Notes under the pieces: generated by a model | Databases searched by the model: none | The model's input: only the letters and a program-made list of their open reading frames with translations | Told to the model about the DNA's origin: nothing | Source: a virus | IMG/VR virus record: IMGVR_UViG_3300020442_000283 | Coordinates: 1 to 36,091 of that record | Length of the DNA: 36,091 nt | Strand: one strand, 5' to 3' | Shown: positions 24,313 through 31,367 of the stretch, piece after piece | Numbering within the stretch: the stretch's first letter is position 1 | Layout: every line of letters starts with the position of its first letter | Position numbers and translations under genes: made by a program

Positions 24313-24729
24313 ATGTCACAAGTAAAAGTTGATACTATCACCAATAGGGCAGGTACCGCAGGTCCGACTCTCTCTGGTGCTACTACTGTCTCAGGAAACT
24401 TACAAGTTACTGGAAGTTACTTAGATAGTGGTGGAACTGATGTTTTCGCTAACTTGCAATCTGATAGGTTGGTAAATGGTAGTGTTCAAGCAATTTTATC
24501 TTCCTCTGCACTCTATCCTAACAATAACAACTCCTACGATTTAGGAACTAGCGGTAATCGTTGGAGAGACGTATATACCAATGACCTTAATCTCAGCAAT
24601 GAAGGAAGTCAAAATGATGTAGATGGGAGTTGGGGTTCTTACACTATTCAAGAGGGTGAAAATGATCTTTTCTTGATAAATAGAAGAAGCGGTAAGAAGT
24701 ATAAGTTTAATCTTACGGAGGTTAATTGA
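24313..24729 (+). CDS. Tail-fibre-like virion protein
   Basis: 138 residues. MSQVKVDTITNRAGTAGPTL is the common N-terminus of marine phage fibre proteins. LYPNNNNSYDLGTSGNRWRD followed by VYTNDLNL is the D-x-G-x-x-x-x-RW-x-D-x-Y motif of fibre tips. The end, SYTIQEGENDLFLINRRSG then KKYKFNL, is a recurring cyanophage fibre ending. The whole looks like a minimal fibre subunit. The next gene follows after 3 bp. Confidence 0.68.
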   Translation: MSQVKVDTITNRAGTAGPTLSGATTVSGNLQVTGSYLDSGGTDVFANLQSDRLVNGSVQAILSSSALYPNNNNSYDLGTSGNRWRDVYTNDLNLSNEGSQNDVDGSWGSYTIQEGENDLFLINRRSGKKYKFNLTEVN

Positions 24730-24732
24730 ACA

Positions 24733-25158
24733 ATGGCATTTATCGGACCTAGAGAAAACCAATCTCAGTTGTATAGTAACAATTTGGACGTTAGTTCCTC
24801 AGGAAATAACACCCAAAACTCTGTTAGTGTCAACACGAGTGATCCTGGTGCATATATTATTAATGCAGGTTATTCTCCTTCAGACCAAAGTGGTAACTAT
24901 CCAAGCAATGACTGGGACGCTTGGGCAGTAAGATGTTATGTTGCTGGTTCACAATTAGGTTCTCAAATGAGAGGACAAGAAGGTGGAATTCAAACATATC
25001 GTATCGCTGGTTCACACGCTTGGTTCTGGAATAAAACTAACTCAAGTAACCAAGAAATCTCAGTAAGATGTAACTCTTATTGGGGAGAGGGAGACAATGA
25101 CAGTGGTGGAATGAGAGGATTCCTCAATGTTGGTATTTTCCGTTTAGGTAAAAATTAA
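24733..25158 (+). CDS. Virion-associated protein, possible fibre tip
   Basis: 141 residues: MAFIGPRENQSQLYSNNLDV then a Ser/Asn-rich beta protein with aromatic clusters (NDWDAWAVRCYVAG, SHAWFWNKTNSSNQEISVRC, SYWGEGDNDSGG) ending FLNVGIFRLGKN. Trp/Tyr/Asn richness suits a carbohydrate- or receptor-facing tip. No named family. Position between a fibre gene and a fibre chaperone-like gene supports this reading. Confidence 0.55.
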   Translation: MAFIGPRENQSQLYSNNLDVSSSGNNTQNSVSVNTSDPGAYIINAGYSPSDQSGNYPSNDWDAWAVRCYVAGSQLGSQMRGQEGGIQTYRIAGSHAWFWNKTNSSNQEISVRCNSYWGEGDNDSGGMRGFLNVGIFRLGKN

Positions 25159-25170
25159 TTTATTAAAACA

Positions 25171-25554
25171 ATGGCAGACATTACAACTTCAGATAATAAC
25201 AATTACATTGCAGCAGTACCCCCTTCTGGAGATTTACTCAGGAAAATGGGTATTGATGATTTTGTTGTTGAAGTGGCAACAGGAAAAATTCTTCAACCTA
25301 CTCTCACTACTGAGCAACAGAATACTTTTGAAGCACTTAAAGTAAGTGAGTGGCCCAAGATGAAACTTAGAGCAAGAAGAAACAAACTTCTTGAGCAATG
25401 TGATTGGATGGCAAATTCTGATGTAACAATGAGTGATGCATGGAAAACATATCGTCAAGCATTAAGAGATTTACCTGCTAACTCTCCTTCAGCAAGTATT
25501 AACACAACAACTGGAAGATTAGAAAACGTCACTTGGCCAACTAAACCTTCTTAA
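25171..25554 (+). CDS. Tail-fibre assembly chaperone-like protein
   Basis: 127 residues. The C-terminal half carries the phage tail-assembly chaperone pattern: LRARRNKLLEQCDWMANSDV, then TMSDAWKTYRQALRDLP, matching the R-x-x-RN-x-LL-x-x-(C/T)DW and YR-x-ALRD motifs of that family (Pfam Phage_tail_APC type). The N-terminus (GIDDFVVEVATGKILQPTL) may recognise the fibre. Such proteins help fold fibre tips and commonly follow fibre genes, as here. Confidence 0.7.
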   Translation: MADITTSDNNNYIAAVPPSGDLLRKMGIDDFVVEVATGKILQPTLTTEQQNTFEALKVSEWPKMKLRARRNKLLEQCDWMANSDVTMSDAWKTYRQALRDLPANSPSASINTTTGRLENVTWPTKPS

Positions 25555-25571
25555 TTTAATAAAATTTTATT

Positions 25572-26081
25572 ATGCAACTTGATGTGATCGAGGATTTTTT
25601 AAGTCCTCAAGATTTCAATAACCTTCAACGTCTATTCGTAGATCATCAATTTCCTTGGTACTTATCCCAAGTAGTTCCAAATGCACCCGTGTTGAGTAAC
25701 ATTCAACTGGTGCATTTTTTCTATGCTGACGGGTTACCTCAGTCTCCTTTATACAGTAAGTTAGAACCAGTCATCAATAAGATCAAAGAGAAAACCAAAT
25801 TTGCAATATTGGTGAGAGCGAAAGCAAATTTAATTACAAGAACAGAAAATATATTAGAACATGGGTATCATATTGATATAAATGATGCACCCTCAAATAT
25901 GAAGACATCCATATTGTATCTCAATACAAATGATGGATATACCAAATTCAAAGATGGTTCGGTTGTTACGTCAGAGTGCAATAGATTTGTAACCTTTGAT
26001 GGGTCAACCGAACATACAGGAACAACGTGTACTAATGAACCCATAAGAATCGTCCTCAACCTCAATTACATAACCAATTAA
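25572..26081 (+). CDS. 2-oxoglutarate/Fe(II)-dependent oxygenase (prolyl hydroxylase-like)
   Basis: 169 residues. MQLDVIEDFLSPQDFNNLQR is a typical start for this family. The metal site is visible as EHGYHIDIND (H100-x-D102), then DGSTEHTGTTC (H148) and EPIRIVLNLNY (R159, 2OG binding). Substrate unknown; placement after fibre genes suggests hydroxylation of virion proteins, but this is inference. It is unlike the oxygenase at 15341 in order and spacing of motifs, so the two are not recent duplicates. The stop lies inside the first bipartite regulatory element. Confidence 0.72.
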   Translation: MQLDVIEDFLSPQDFNNLQRLFVDHQFPWYLSQVVPNAPVLSNIQLVHFFYADGLPQSPLYSKLEPVINKIKEKTKFAILVRAKANLITRTENILEHGYHIDINDAPSNMKTSILYLNTNDGYTKFKDGSVVTSECNRFVTFDGSTEHTGTTCTNEPIRIVLNLNYITN

Positions 26082-26129
26082 AGGGGTGGCACACACCTCA
26101 TAGACACCTGAGTCCTTTTATGCTAGTAT
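26071..26129 (+). promoter_or_regulatory. Early promoter with bipartite element (site K)
   Basis: Left arm TAACCA (26071-26076), 10 bp, right arm TGGCACA (26087-26093), 30 bp, -10 TAGTAT (26124-26129). A weak -35 (TAGACA, 26101) lies 17 bp before the -10. Serves the gene at 26158. Confidence 0.6.
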
Positions 26130-26157
26130 GTAAGGGTAGTTATTGGCACTCAAACTA

Positions 26158-26364
26158 ATGCCCTCATTCACCTTGACTTGCACAGATGATGATGCAACTG
26201 TCACCACTAAAGAGTTTGAAGCAACTATCTTGACAGAAGTTGTAGAAAAAACTCAAGACTTCCTTCATGGAGTCGGATATGTCTTTGATGAAATTCAAGT
26301 AATCGAAGAGAATACGATTGATGAAGATGATAGCGACTCAACTGTCATTCCTTTCAATCGTTAA
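26158..26364 (+). CDS. Small acidic protein of unknown function
   Basis: 68 residues from ATG 26158 (MPSFTLTCTDDDATVTTKEF); an in-frame TTG at 26143 lies too close to the transcript start. A beta hairpin N-terminus precedes a helix (ATILTEVVEKTQDFLHGVG) and an acidic tail (IEENTIDEDDSDSTV). Looks like a small helical early protein; no family recognised. First gene downstream of promoter K. Confidence 0.55.
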   Translation: MPSFTLTCTDDDATVTTKEFEATILTEVVEKTQDFLHGVGYVFDEIQVIEENTIDEDDSDSTVIPFNR

Positions 26365-26404
26365 TATATACATCAAGTAGTTTATTTAATTCACTATCAA
26401 TCAA

Positions 26405-26587
26405 ATGGGTAAGACTTTTCGCAGAGGTGGGTCTGAACGAGGATCATATTATCCTGGCAAATCCATTCGTGACAAACGTCAAAACAATAACGGTACCTAC
26501 AGAGTTCCAAAAGGAGACAATTCACACTATGAAAAAGACACCAGAGGACAACAAAGGTCGAGAACTCAAGAGGAAGATAGATGGTAA
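26405..26587 (+). CDS. Small basic protein of unknown function
   Basis: 60 residues, very rich in Arg, Lys and Gly (MGKTFRRGGSERGSYYPGKS, RDKRQNNNGTYRVPKGD, GQQRSRTQEEDRW). Probably disordered and nucleic-acid binding. Overlaps the next frame by 59 bp, so one of the two could be spurious, but both have composition expected of phage proteins. Confidence 0.45.
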   Translation: MGKTFRRGGSERGSYYPGKSIRDKRQNNNGTYRVPKGDNSHYEKDTRGQQRSRTQEEDRW

Positions 26588-26681
26588 TGAATGTGATGAT
26601 ATCGAAGAATTCTATGATGACATAGAATTTGATGATAGTTCAGAAGTGGACTACGGAATAGAATACACTCTAAGTCAATGA
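26529..26681 (+). CDS. Small acidic protein of unknown function
   Basis: 50 residues from ATG 26529 (MKKTPEDNKGRELKRKIDGN); the frame is open further upstream to a GTG but that part is a shadow of the preceding basic gene. Basic start, strongly acidic end (CDDIEEFYDDIEFDDSSEVD). Its stop overlaps the next ATG (ATGA), the usual coupling in this region, which supports it. Confidence 0.5.
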   Translation: MKKTPEDNKGRELKRKIDGNECDDIEEFYDDIEFDDSSEVDYGIEYTLSQ

Positions 26682-26965
26682 AAGATCAAAATTCAGTCGG
26701 TAAAGAAACCCCTGATATCAAATATCAAAGGGCATTGGATTTGTTTACCGAATCGGTTTACAAACCAGATAGTGATCTGAGAGGTTGTGCATACAACCAA
26801 GATTGTTTTAATGAATTGATGGAAATCAGGGAACACGTCATTAATTACCTTTCTACTTTGAAAGCAACACAAATGCCACACAACCCTGATGAATCCGATA
26901 TACTAGAGAATGAAAAGTTGATTCAAACAAAGAACAACGCTAACCCTCTCTCTAAATGGCGGTAA
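26678..26965 (+). CDS. Small helical protein of unknown function
   Basis: 95 residues: MKDQNSVGKETPDIKYQRAL, with helices around LDLFTESVYKPDSDL and NELMEIREHVINYLSTL. Two Cys (GCAYNQDC). ATGA overlap with the gene before. No family recognised. Confidence 0.55.
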   Translation: MKDQNSVGKETPDIKYQRALDLFTESVYKPDSDLRGCAYNQDCFNELMEIREHVINYLSTLKATQMPHNPDESDILENEKLIQTKNNANPLSKWR

Positions 26966-27165
26966 TGACAGTTATTAGGTCTGCAATTCTAAATCACTCA
27001 CAGAAAGAACTTGTCAAGGATGCTATCCTTTCATACGTTACTAATTTACAGAAACGTTATTTCAAAGACAATGTAATTTCAGAGGAACTCTATCTTGAAA
27101 AGATGGAAGAGGTTAAAGAAATTATCAATGTTCTTCACCTCAATGAATTGTATAAACACGAATAG
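26965..27165 (+). CDS. Small helical protein of unknown function
   Basis: 66 residues from ATG 26965 (MTVIRSAILNHSQKELVKDA), which overlaps the preceding stop by one base; an in-frame ATG at 26956 is the alternative. Fully helical with amphipathic repeats (AILSYVTNLQKRYF, LEKMEEVKEIINVLHLNEL), possibly a coiled coil. Last gene before the terminator/promoter F unit; its stop is 1 bp before the GTGCCA arm of the regulatory element. Confidence 0.55.
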   Translation: MTVIRSAILNHSQKELVKDAILSYVTNLQKRYFKDNVISEELYLEKMEEVKEIINVLHLNELYKHE

Positions 27166-27166
27166 T

Positions 27167-27224
27167 GTGCCAATTTAGAAACTGGATCAGCAGAGTTGAC
27201 CTCTGCTGATTTTTGCTGTACAAT
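27167..27224 (+). promoter_or_regulatory. Early promoter with bipartite element and nested terminator (site F)
   Basis: GTGCCA (27167-27172), 10 bp, TGGATCA (27183-27189), 29 bp, -10 TACAAT (27219-27224). A -35 TTGACC (27196-27201) lies 17 bp before the -10 and forms the loop of the terminator. Leader contains AAACAAAC before ATG 27246. Confidence 0.7.
27186..27214 (+). terminator. Intrinsic terminator inside promoter F
   Basis: Perfect 10-bp stem ATCAGCAGAG / CTCTGCTGAT, loop TTGAC, then a T run. It ends the 26158-27165 unit while its loop is the -35 box of the next. Confidence 0.85.
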
Positions 27225-27245
27225 ATGATTAATTAAACAAACACA

Positions 27246-27725
27246 ATGAAACTCAGAGAACTTTCTCCTATTGAATACGACACAGTTTATACCTATGATC
27301 TTACTGGTAAGGTAAGGTTTTGGGATTTGGAAGAAGAAGACCTATATGAACTATTCAGAGACGGAAGAACATCATCACGTTTCTTGGAGAGACAAGTTCC
27401 TAAGATGTTCGCACAGTTTGAATATGTAGATGGTAAAGGATATGACTGGATTCGTGAACAGTTGAAGAAAGTTGAAGGTAAATGCTATACTAAAGGTGGA
27501 TGTAACTTTGCCCCATCTGCTATGGTAGGGTCAGGTCGTAAGGTAGTTCCCTCGGAAGTTAAGGAACATATCGAAGAATGCGATCTTGACTACATCATCA
27601 TGGACATTGTAGAGTTCCCTACAGTTCACTTTCGTTTTATTAAAGGTAAAGACTTGATCGAAACACATCCTAACTGTAAGATCACAAATGCTAAAAAGTG
27701 GAGGAAAAAGTATTTCGGAGTATGA
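27246..27725 (+). CDS. Unknown early protein next to a DNA methyltransferase
   Basis: 159 residues: MKLRELSPIEYDTVYTYDLT, then VRFWDLEEEDLYELFRDGRT, a Cys pair segment (KCYTKGGCNFAP) and a basic end (NAKKWRKKYFGV). Start ATG follows the AAACAAAC leader of promoter F, without a Shine-Dalgarno sequence. The stop overlaps the methyltransferase ATG (ATGA), so the two are translated together. No recognised domain; could be a partner or unrelated. Confidence 0.6.
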   Translation: MKLRELSPIEYDTVYTYDLTGKVRFWDLEEEDLYELFRDGRTSSRFLERQVPKMFAQFEYVDGKGYDWIREQLKKVEGKCYTKGGCNFAPSAMVGSGRKVVPSEVKEHIEECDLDYIIMDIVEFPTVHFRFIKGKDLIETHPNCKITNAKKWRKKYFGV

Positions 27726-28510
27726 TTTATTTAAAAGATTGTATAGAGGGAATGAAAGAACTTGAAGAGGGTTCTATTGATGCTATCGTTACCTCTCCAC
27801 CATATAACCTCAATATCAAATATGGGTTATATTCTGACAATAAACCTAAACATGATTATCTTGATTGGTTAAAGACAGTATTCAAAGAAGGAAAACGTGT
27901 CTTAAAAGATCAAGGACATTTATTTGTCAATATGGGTTATTCAAATATTGACCCTTTCGTTGGCATGGAAGTTGCAATGACATTGCGAGACGATTGGGTA
28001 TTACAAAATAATATTAATTGGATTAAGTCTGTACATGTCAATGGTAAGACAAGCGGACATTTTAAACCAATTAATAGTAAAAGATTCTTATGTCCTACAT
28101 GGGAAAATCTATTTCACTTCACAAAAGATGGTAACGTCAATATTGATAGACTATCTGTTGGTGTCAAATATGAATACTATGAAGCAAACATAAGAGGAAA
28201 CAATACAAAAGAAAATAAACCTAACCTTAGAGATAAAGGTAACGCATGGTTTATACCCTATGAAACAATTAATAGTAAAGATTTAAGAGGAAAACATCCT
28301 GCTACATTCCCAGTTAAATTAGTAGAGGATTGTCTTAAACTAACTGGCATTGATAAAGGTGTAGTTATTGACCCTTTCATGGGAACTGGGACAACAGCAG
28401 TTGCAGCAAATAATCTTAATTGGTCATATATTGGATATGACATTGATGAAGATTATGTTAAGTTTGCAACAAATAGAGTTAATATGGGTTTGACACCCTT
28501 GCTAACTTGA
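27722..28510 (+). CDS. Beta-class site-specific DNA methyltransferase (N6-adenine or N4-cytosine)
   Basis: 262 residues from ATG 27722, chosen because it overlaps the preceding stop (ATGA). Motif IV, IVTSPPYNL (residues 22-30), is near the N-terminus and the SAM-binding motif I, IDPFMGTGTTAVAA, is near residue 217, giving the IV-to-I order of beta-class amino-methyltransferases. SPPY is typical of exocyclic amino methylation. No restriction endonuclease is visible nearby, so it is probably an orphan enzyme that protects or marks phage DNA. Its 3' end contains a perfect sigma-70 promoter for the next gene. Confidence 0.85.
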   Translation: MIYLKDCIEGMKELEEGSIDAIVTSPPYNLNIKYGLYSDNKPKHDYLDWLKTVFKEGKRVLKDQGHLFVNMGYSNIDPFVGMEVAMTLRDDWVLQNNINWIKSVHVNGKTSGHFKPINSKRFLCPTWENLFHFTKDGNVNIDRLSVGVKYEYYEANIRGNNTKENKPNLRDKGNAWFIPYETINSKDLRGKHPATFPVKLVEDCLKLTGIDKGVVIDPFMGTGTTAVAANNLNWSYIGYDIDEDYVKFATNRVNMGLTPLLT

Positions 28511-28518
28511 TATATAAT
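28490..28518 (+). promoter_or_regulatory. Perfect sigma-70 promoter in the end of the methyltransferase gene
   Basis: TTGACA 28490-28495, 17 bp, TATAAT 28513-28518. The -35 encodes the last codons of the methyltransferase. Transcript start near 28525; ATG 28582 has AGAGGA upstream. Confidence 0.85.
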
Positions 28519-28581
28519 ACTGTCATCAACGGAACATTGCGTCTGTTTAGATGATAACCCGACCTACTATTATAGAGGATT

Positions 28582-29718
28582 ATGTCACAACTAAAGGTTG
28601 GCGAATGGTATTCGCTACCAGTTAATATTGGCGATTGTGCTAATATTGAACTGGACGAGATCGAAATTGGTCTCATCACAAGAGCAGCATTTTTAGAGTT
28701 GCCACAATGGATTACACAAAGGAGTGTAACCAACAGAATTAAAAAGAAAGGTGTATTAGATCACCTTGCTAAACTATTCCCTACGCACTTTATTGTAGCG
28801 TTAGCAGAACTTACAGAAGATGATGTATGGGAAGATGGTCGAGAGTTCAATAAAGGATCAGAGTGGACAATAGATGCTAACTCAAGGGCGTACGTCTGGC
28901 GAAATCAAATGTCAGATAACTTACCCGATCATGTCTTAGCAGTCAAATATAAAGGTAAGACTCTTAGGGATATCAGGAGTATTTACTGGGCATTTGATAA
29001 CCCTACAGCAGCAGAAGTAGCAGCAGAGGTTGTTACTGGTGTGCTGAAATCTTTGAACACTACTTTATACACAAAGAAGTTTCAAGATGGTCAATTTGTA
29101 ACAGCACTATCTTATACTTGTATGTTTGATAATGCTACTGTCTATGGTGACAGAGGATTATGGACAGATAGTGATGACGATAACATTACTAATAGTGAAT
29201 ACAAGAGGAGAATGACATCCCTTGCAGTTCAGCAATACCTACCAACTATTAAAGCAGTTGATAATTTGCTGAATGAGTGTGGTATGTCTAAAGATTTCGA
29301 TCAGACATTTATCACATCATTATTCTTATTCCACTTGAAGATGGGTGTGTTCGATAAGAACGTAGTAGAACTTATGAAACTACTAGCAGAAACCCTACTG
29401 GATGAAGATGGCGAGAAAGTTGGCATTGCCACCACTAAAACAGGTGCATTGCCACCTCAAGGATGGATTAAGAGAGAGAATGACAAGGGTTATGAGAAGA
29501 TAAATGACCTCAAGATCCCTGATAGGGGAAAGATTGATGGTTATTATCAAGGTGTCCCATTCTTCTGCTATTGGTTATACATTGCATCCGAAAATGGACT
29601 GAAAACTAAACAGAAATCAGGTCCAAAACAAGGGTACCGCAAGTGGTTTGACGATACTTTCATGACCAGAACTAACATGAGAGCGATCTTAGAACAGACA
29701 GTCAACAAAGCGTCCTAA
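28582..29718 (+). CDS. ParB/sulfiredoxin-fold-like protein of unknown function
   Basis: 378 residues. The N-terminal 150 residues resemble the ParB-like 'D-G-x-x-R' domain: FNKGSEWTIDANSRAYVWRN (here D-A-N-S-R), then LPDHVLAVKYKGKTLRDIRS and IYWAFDNPTAAEVAAEV. The rest is helical with no motif recognised (GDRGLWTDSDDDNITNSEYK, PQGWIKRENDKGYEKI). ParB-like folds occur in nucleases, in partition proteins and in phage DNA-modification proteins. Location between two methyltransferases and a helicase suggests a DNA-related job. The family call is tentative. Confidence 0.5.
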   Translation: MSQLKVGEWYSLPVNIGDCANIELDEIEIGLITRAAFLELPQWITQRSVTNRIKKKGVLDHLAKLFPTHFIVALAELTEDDVWEDGREFNKGSEWTIDANSRAYVWRNQMSDNLPDHVLAVKYKGKTLRDIRSIYWAFDNPTAAEVAAEVVTGVLKSLNTTLYTKKFQDGQFVTALSYTCMFDNATVYGDRGLWTDSDDDNITNSEYKRRMTSLAVQQYLPTIKAVDNLLNECGMSKDFDQTFITSLFLFHLKMGVFDKNVVELMKLLAETLLDEDGEKVGIATTKTGALPPQGWIKRENDKGYEKINDLKIPDRGKIDGYYQGVPFFCYWLYIASENGLKTKQKSGPKQGYRKWFDDTFMTRTNMRAILEQTVNKAS

Positions 29719-29723
29719 CCCTA

Positions 29724-29752
29724 TTGACAAACCTCACCACACACCTTATTAT
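29724..29752 (+). promoter_or_regulatory. Sigma-70-like promoter
   Basis: TTGACA 29724-29729, 17 bp, TATTAT 29747-29752, just after the ParB-like gene. A weak version of the bipartite element (CAGACA, 10 bp, CGTCCTA; 29695-29717) precedes it at the usual 29 bp from the -10. Confidence 0.75.
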
Positions 29753-29763
29753 TCAAAAGTCCT

Positions 29764-29940
29764 ATGAAACGTGAAATCAAACTACTAAAACACGCTATCA
29801 AGAAAGGGGAGCAAGACCCCTTTCTATACAGCACCGAGGAGACTCTTAAATTAAAAGCAAAACTACGTCAACTTAAACATTGGCAAGAGTGTGCTAGAAT
29901 CTCACAAAACAATGGATTTGGACAGTATCTCAAGGAATGA
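29764..29940 (+). CDS. Small basic protein of unknown function
   Basis: 58 residues: MKREIKLLKHAIKKGEQDPF, then TEETLKLKAKLRQLKHWQEC and NNGFGQYLKE. Two amphipathic Lys-rich helices, possible helical hairpin. Directly behind a good promoter (29724-29752), so expression is likely even though the transcript leader is very short. Confidence 0.55.
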   Translation: MKREIKLLKHAIKKGEQDPFLYSTEETLKLKAKLRQLKHWQECARISQNNGFGQYLKE

Positions 29941-29944
29941 ACCT

Positions 29945-30061
29945 ATGTATGATGAAGAATTCGATCTTGAATGGTCAGAAAATGACGTTGTTCAAGAACC
30001 CGAAGACGATTGGATCAGTTCAGTATTAGGAGAAGTTGAAGACTATGTGACACATCAATAA
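29945..30061 (+). CDS. Acidic microprotein of unknown function
   Basis: 38 residues, about 40 % Asp/Glu: MYDEEFDLEWSENDVVQEPE then DDWISSVLGEVEDYVTHQ. Reminiscent in charge of DNA mimics but too short to claim that. Starts 4 bp after the preceding gene; its last codons form the left arm of regulatory element G. Confidence 0.45.
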   Translation: MYDEEFDLEWSENDVVQEPEDDWISSVLGEVEDYVTHQ

Positions 30062-30104
30062 CTGACACACCCACCTTGACAGGTGGGTTTTTTCATGTCA
30101 TACT
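30047..30104 (+). promoter_or_regulatory. Early promoter with bipartite element and nested terminator (site G)
   Basis: GTGACA (30047-30052), 10 bp, TGACACA (30063-30069), 29 bp, -10 CATACT (30099-30104). -35 TTGACA (30076-30081), 17 bp before the -10, is shared with the terminator loop. Drives the helicase gene. Confidence 0.7.
30070..30093 (+). terminator. Intrinsic terminator inside promoter G
   Basis: CCCACCT / AGGTGGG stem, TGAC loop, six T. The loop and flanks contain the TTGACA -35 of the helicase promoter. Confidence 0.88.
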
Positions 30105-30125
30105 AACAGTATTGAAAGATTTGTA

Positions 30126-31367
30126 ATGATTCACCTGAGACCTCATCAGCAGCGTTGCTTCAATGCAATGCAAAAATATGCCTGTGGTCAAGTGATTGTA
30201 CCTACTGGCGGTGGTAAGACCTATATTATGATTCAACACGCACTTGAGTTGTTGAAGACAGGTAACAAAACTATTGTAGTTGTTGCACCTCGTATTCTTC
30301 TCGCTAATCAGTTGTGTGAAGAGTTCATGCAGTTCATTCCTCAAACATGGACTCATGTATGTCATGCACATAGCGGAGAGACTCATCACTTCAGCAGCAC
30401 AAAAGCGGACAAGATTGGTCTCTTTGTGAACACAGCAAGAGCAAGTGCGGAAAGTGCTATTGTATTCACTACATATCACTCACTTCACAAAGTTATTGAT
30501 AGTGGTGTTCCCATTGATTGCATCTATTATGATGAAGCACACAATGGTTGCCAAAAGAACTTTTTTCAGTCACTCAAAGCAGTTTCATATATTGCTGATC
30601 GTAAATACTATTTCACAGCAACACCTCGTATTGGACGTGGTGTAAGTGCGGAGCGTGGTATGACTAACAGCAAAGTATGGGGTCAAACTATTGCAAGCGT
30701 ATCAGCAAAAGAACTTATCGAGACTGGTGCTATCTTGCCACCTAAGGTAGTTCCCTTTGAAACTAATCGAGTGCGGAATCGAGTCAATGCTCATCAAGTG
30801 GATGCGGATAATCTTATGGACATCATGAATTCACTTGAAGGAGATCACAACAAGATTCTAGTATCAGCACCTAGTAGCAAGATTCTTGGCAATATGCTCG
30901 GTCATACTACCATTCTTGATTACTTCAGTAAAGAAGGTTATCAAGTTATGCACATTACATCTAAGTTTGGTGCAGTCATCAATGGCAAGAAAGTAGGACG
31001 TGAAGAGTTCTTCAATACTCTACAAGAGTGGGGTGCTGACGATAACATTCGCTTCGTGATCTTCCATTATTCTATTCTTAGTGAAGGCATAAATGTACCT
31101 GGTTTGACACATACAATTTTGCTCAGGAACTTGCCTATCATTGAAATGGCACAGACTATTGGTCGTGTTATTCGTGTTCACAAAGATGATCGTAAAGCAG
31201 TTGCTGACGGTCTCATTCCAGTTGGTGCTTTCCACCTATACAAAAAAGGTTTTGGACAAGTTACAATGCCTACTGGATACAAGCAAGGCAATGCTATTGC
31301 TACACGTCTCCAAAATGTAATCAATCAAATCTTTATTGAAGGAGTGCCACCCCTCGCTTATTGCTAA
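30126..31367 (+). CDS. Superfamily 2 DNA helicase
   Basis: 413 residues with the full SF2 set: LRPHQQRCFNAM (Q-like), PTGGGKT Walker A (26-32), VVVAPRILLANQL (Ia), YYDEAHN Walker B (DEAH, 136-139), FTATPR (III, 164-168), SEGINVPGL (V) and MAQTIGRVIRVHK (VI, around 345). It resembles the Res/type III restriction helicase group and T4 UvsW-like enzymes but is shorter than T4 UvsW (about 500) and has no extra N-terminal domain. Possible roles are recombination, fork processing or work with the adjacent methyltransferase, whose ATG immediately follows its TAA. Driven by promoter G. Confidence 0.85.
   Translation: MIHLRPHQQRCFNAMQKYACGQVIVPTGGGKTYIMIQHALELLKTGNKTIVVVAPRILLANQLCEEFMQFIPQTWTHVCHAHSGETHHFSSTKADKIGLFVNTARASAESAIVFTTYHSLHKVIDSGVPIDCIYYDEAHNGCQKNFFQSLKAVSYIADRKYYFTATPRIGRGVSAERGMTNSKVWGQTIASVSAKELIETGAILPPKVVPFETNRVRNRVNAHQVDADNLMDIMNSLEGDHNKILVSAPSSKILGNMLGHTTILDYFSKEGYQVMHITSKFGAVINGKKVGREEFFNTLQEWGADDNIRFVIFHYSILSEGINVPGLTHTILLRNLPIIEMAQTIGRVIRVHKDDRKAVADGLIPVGAFHLYKKGFGQVTMPTGYKQGNAIATRLQNVINQIFIEGVPPLAYC

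Noticed and set aside
26427-26681. 84-residue frame starting at GTG 26427
   Set aside because: The first part is the shifted shadow of the basic gene at 26405; ATG 26529 gives a more credible product.
26956-27165. Start at ATG 26956 for the helical gene
   Set aside because: Possible, but ATG 26965 forms the TAATG coupling common in this region; kept as alternative only.
30126-31367. Calling the helicase UvsW
   Set aside because: It has all SF2 motifs but is about 90 residues shorter than T4 UvsW and lacks its N-terminal part; the general name is safer.
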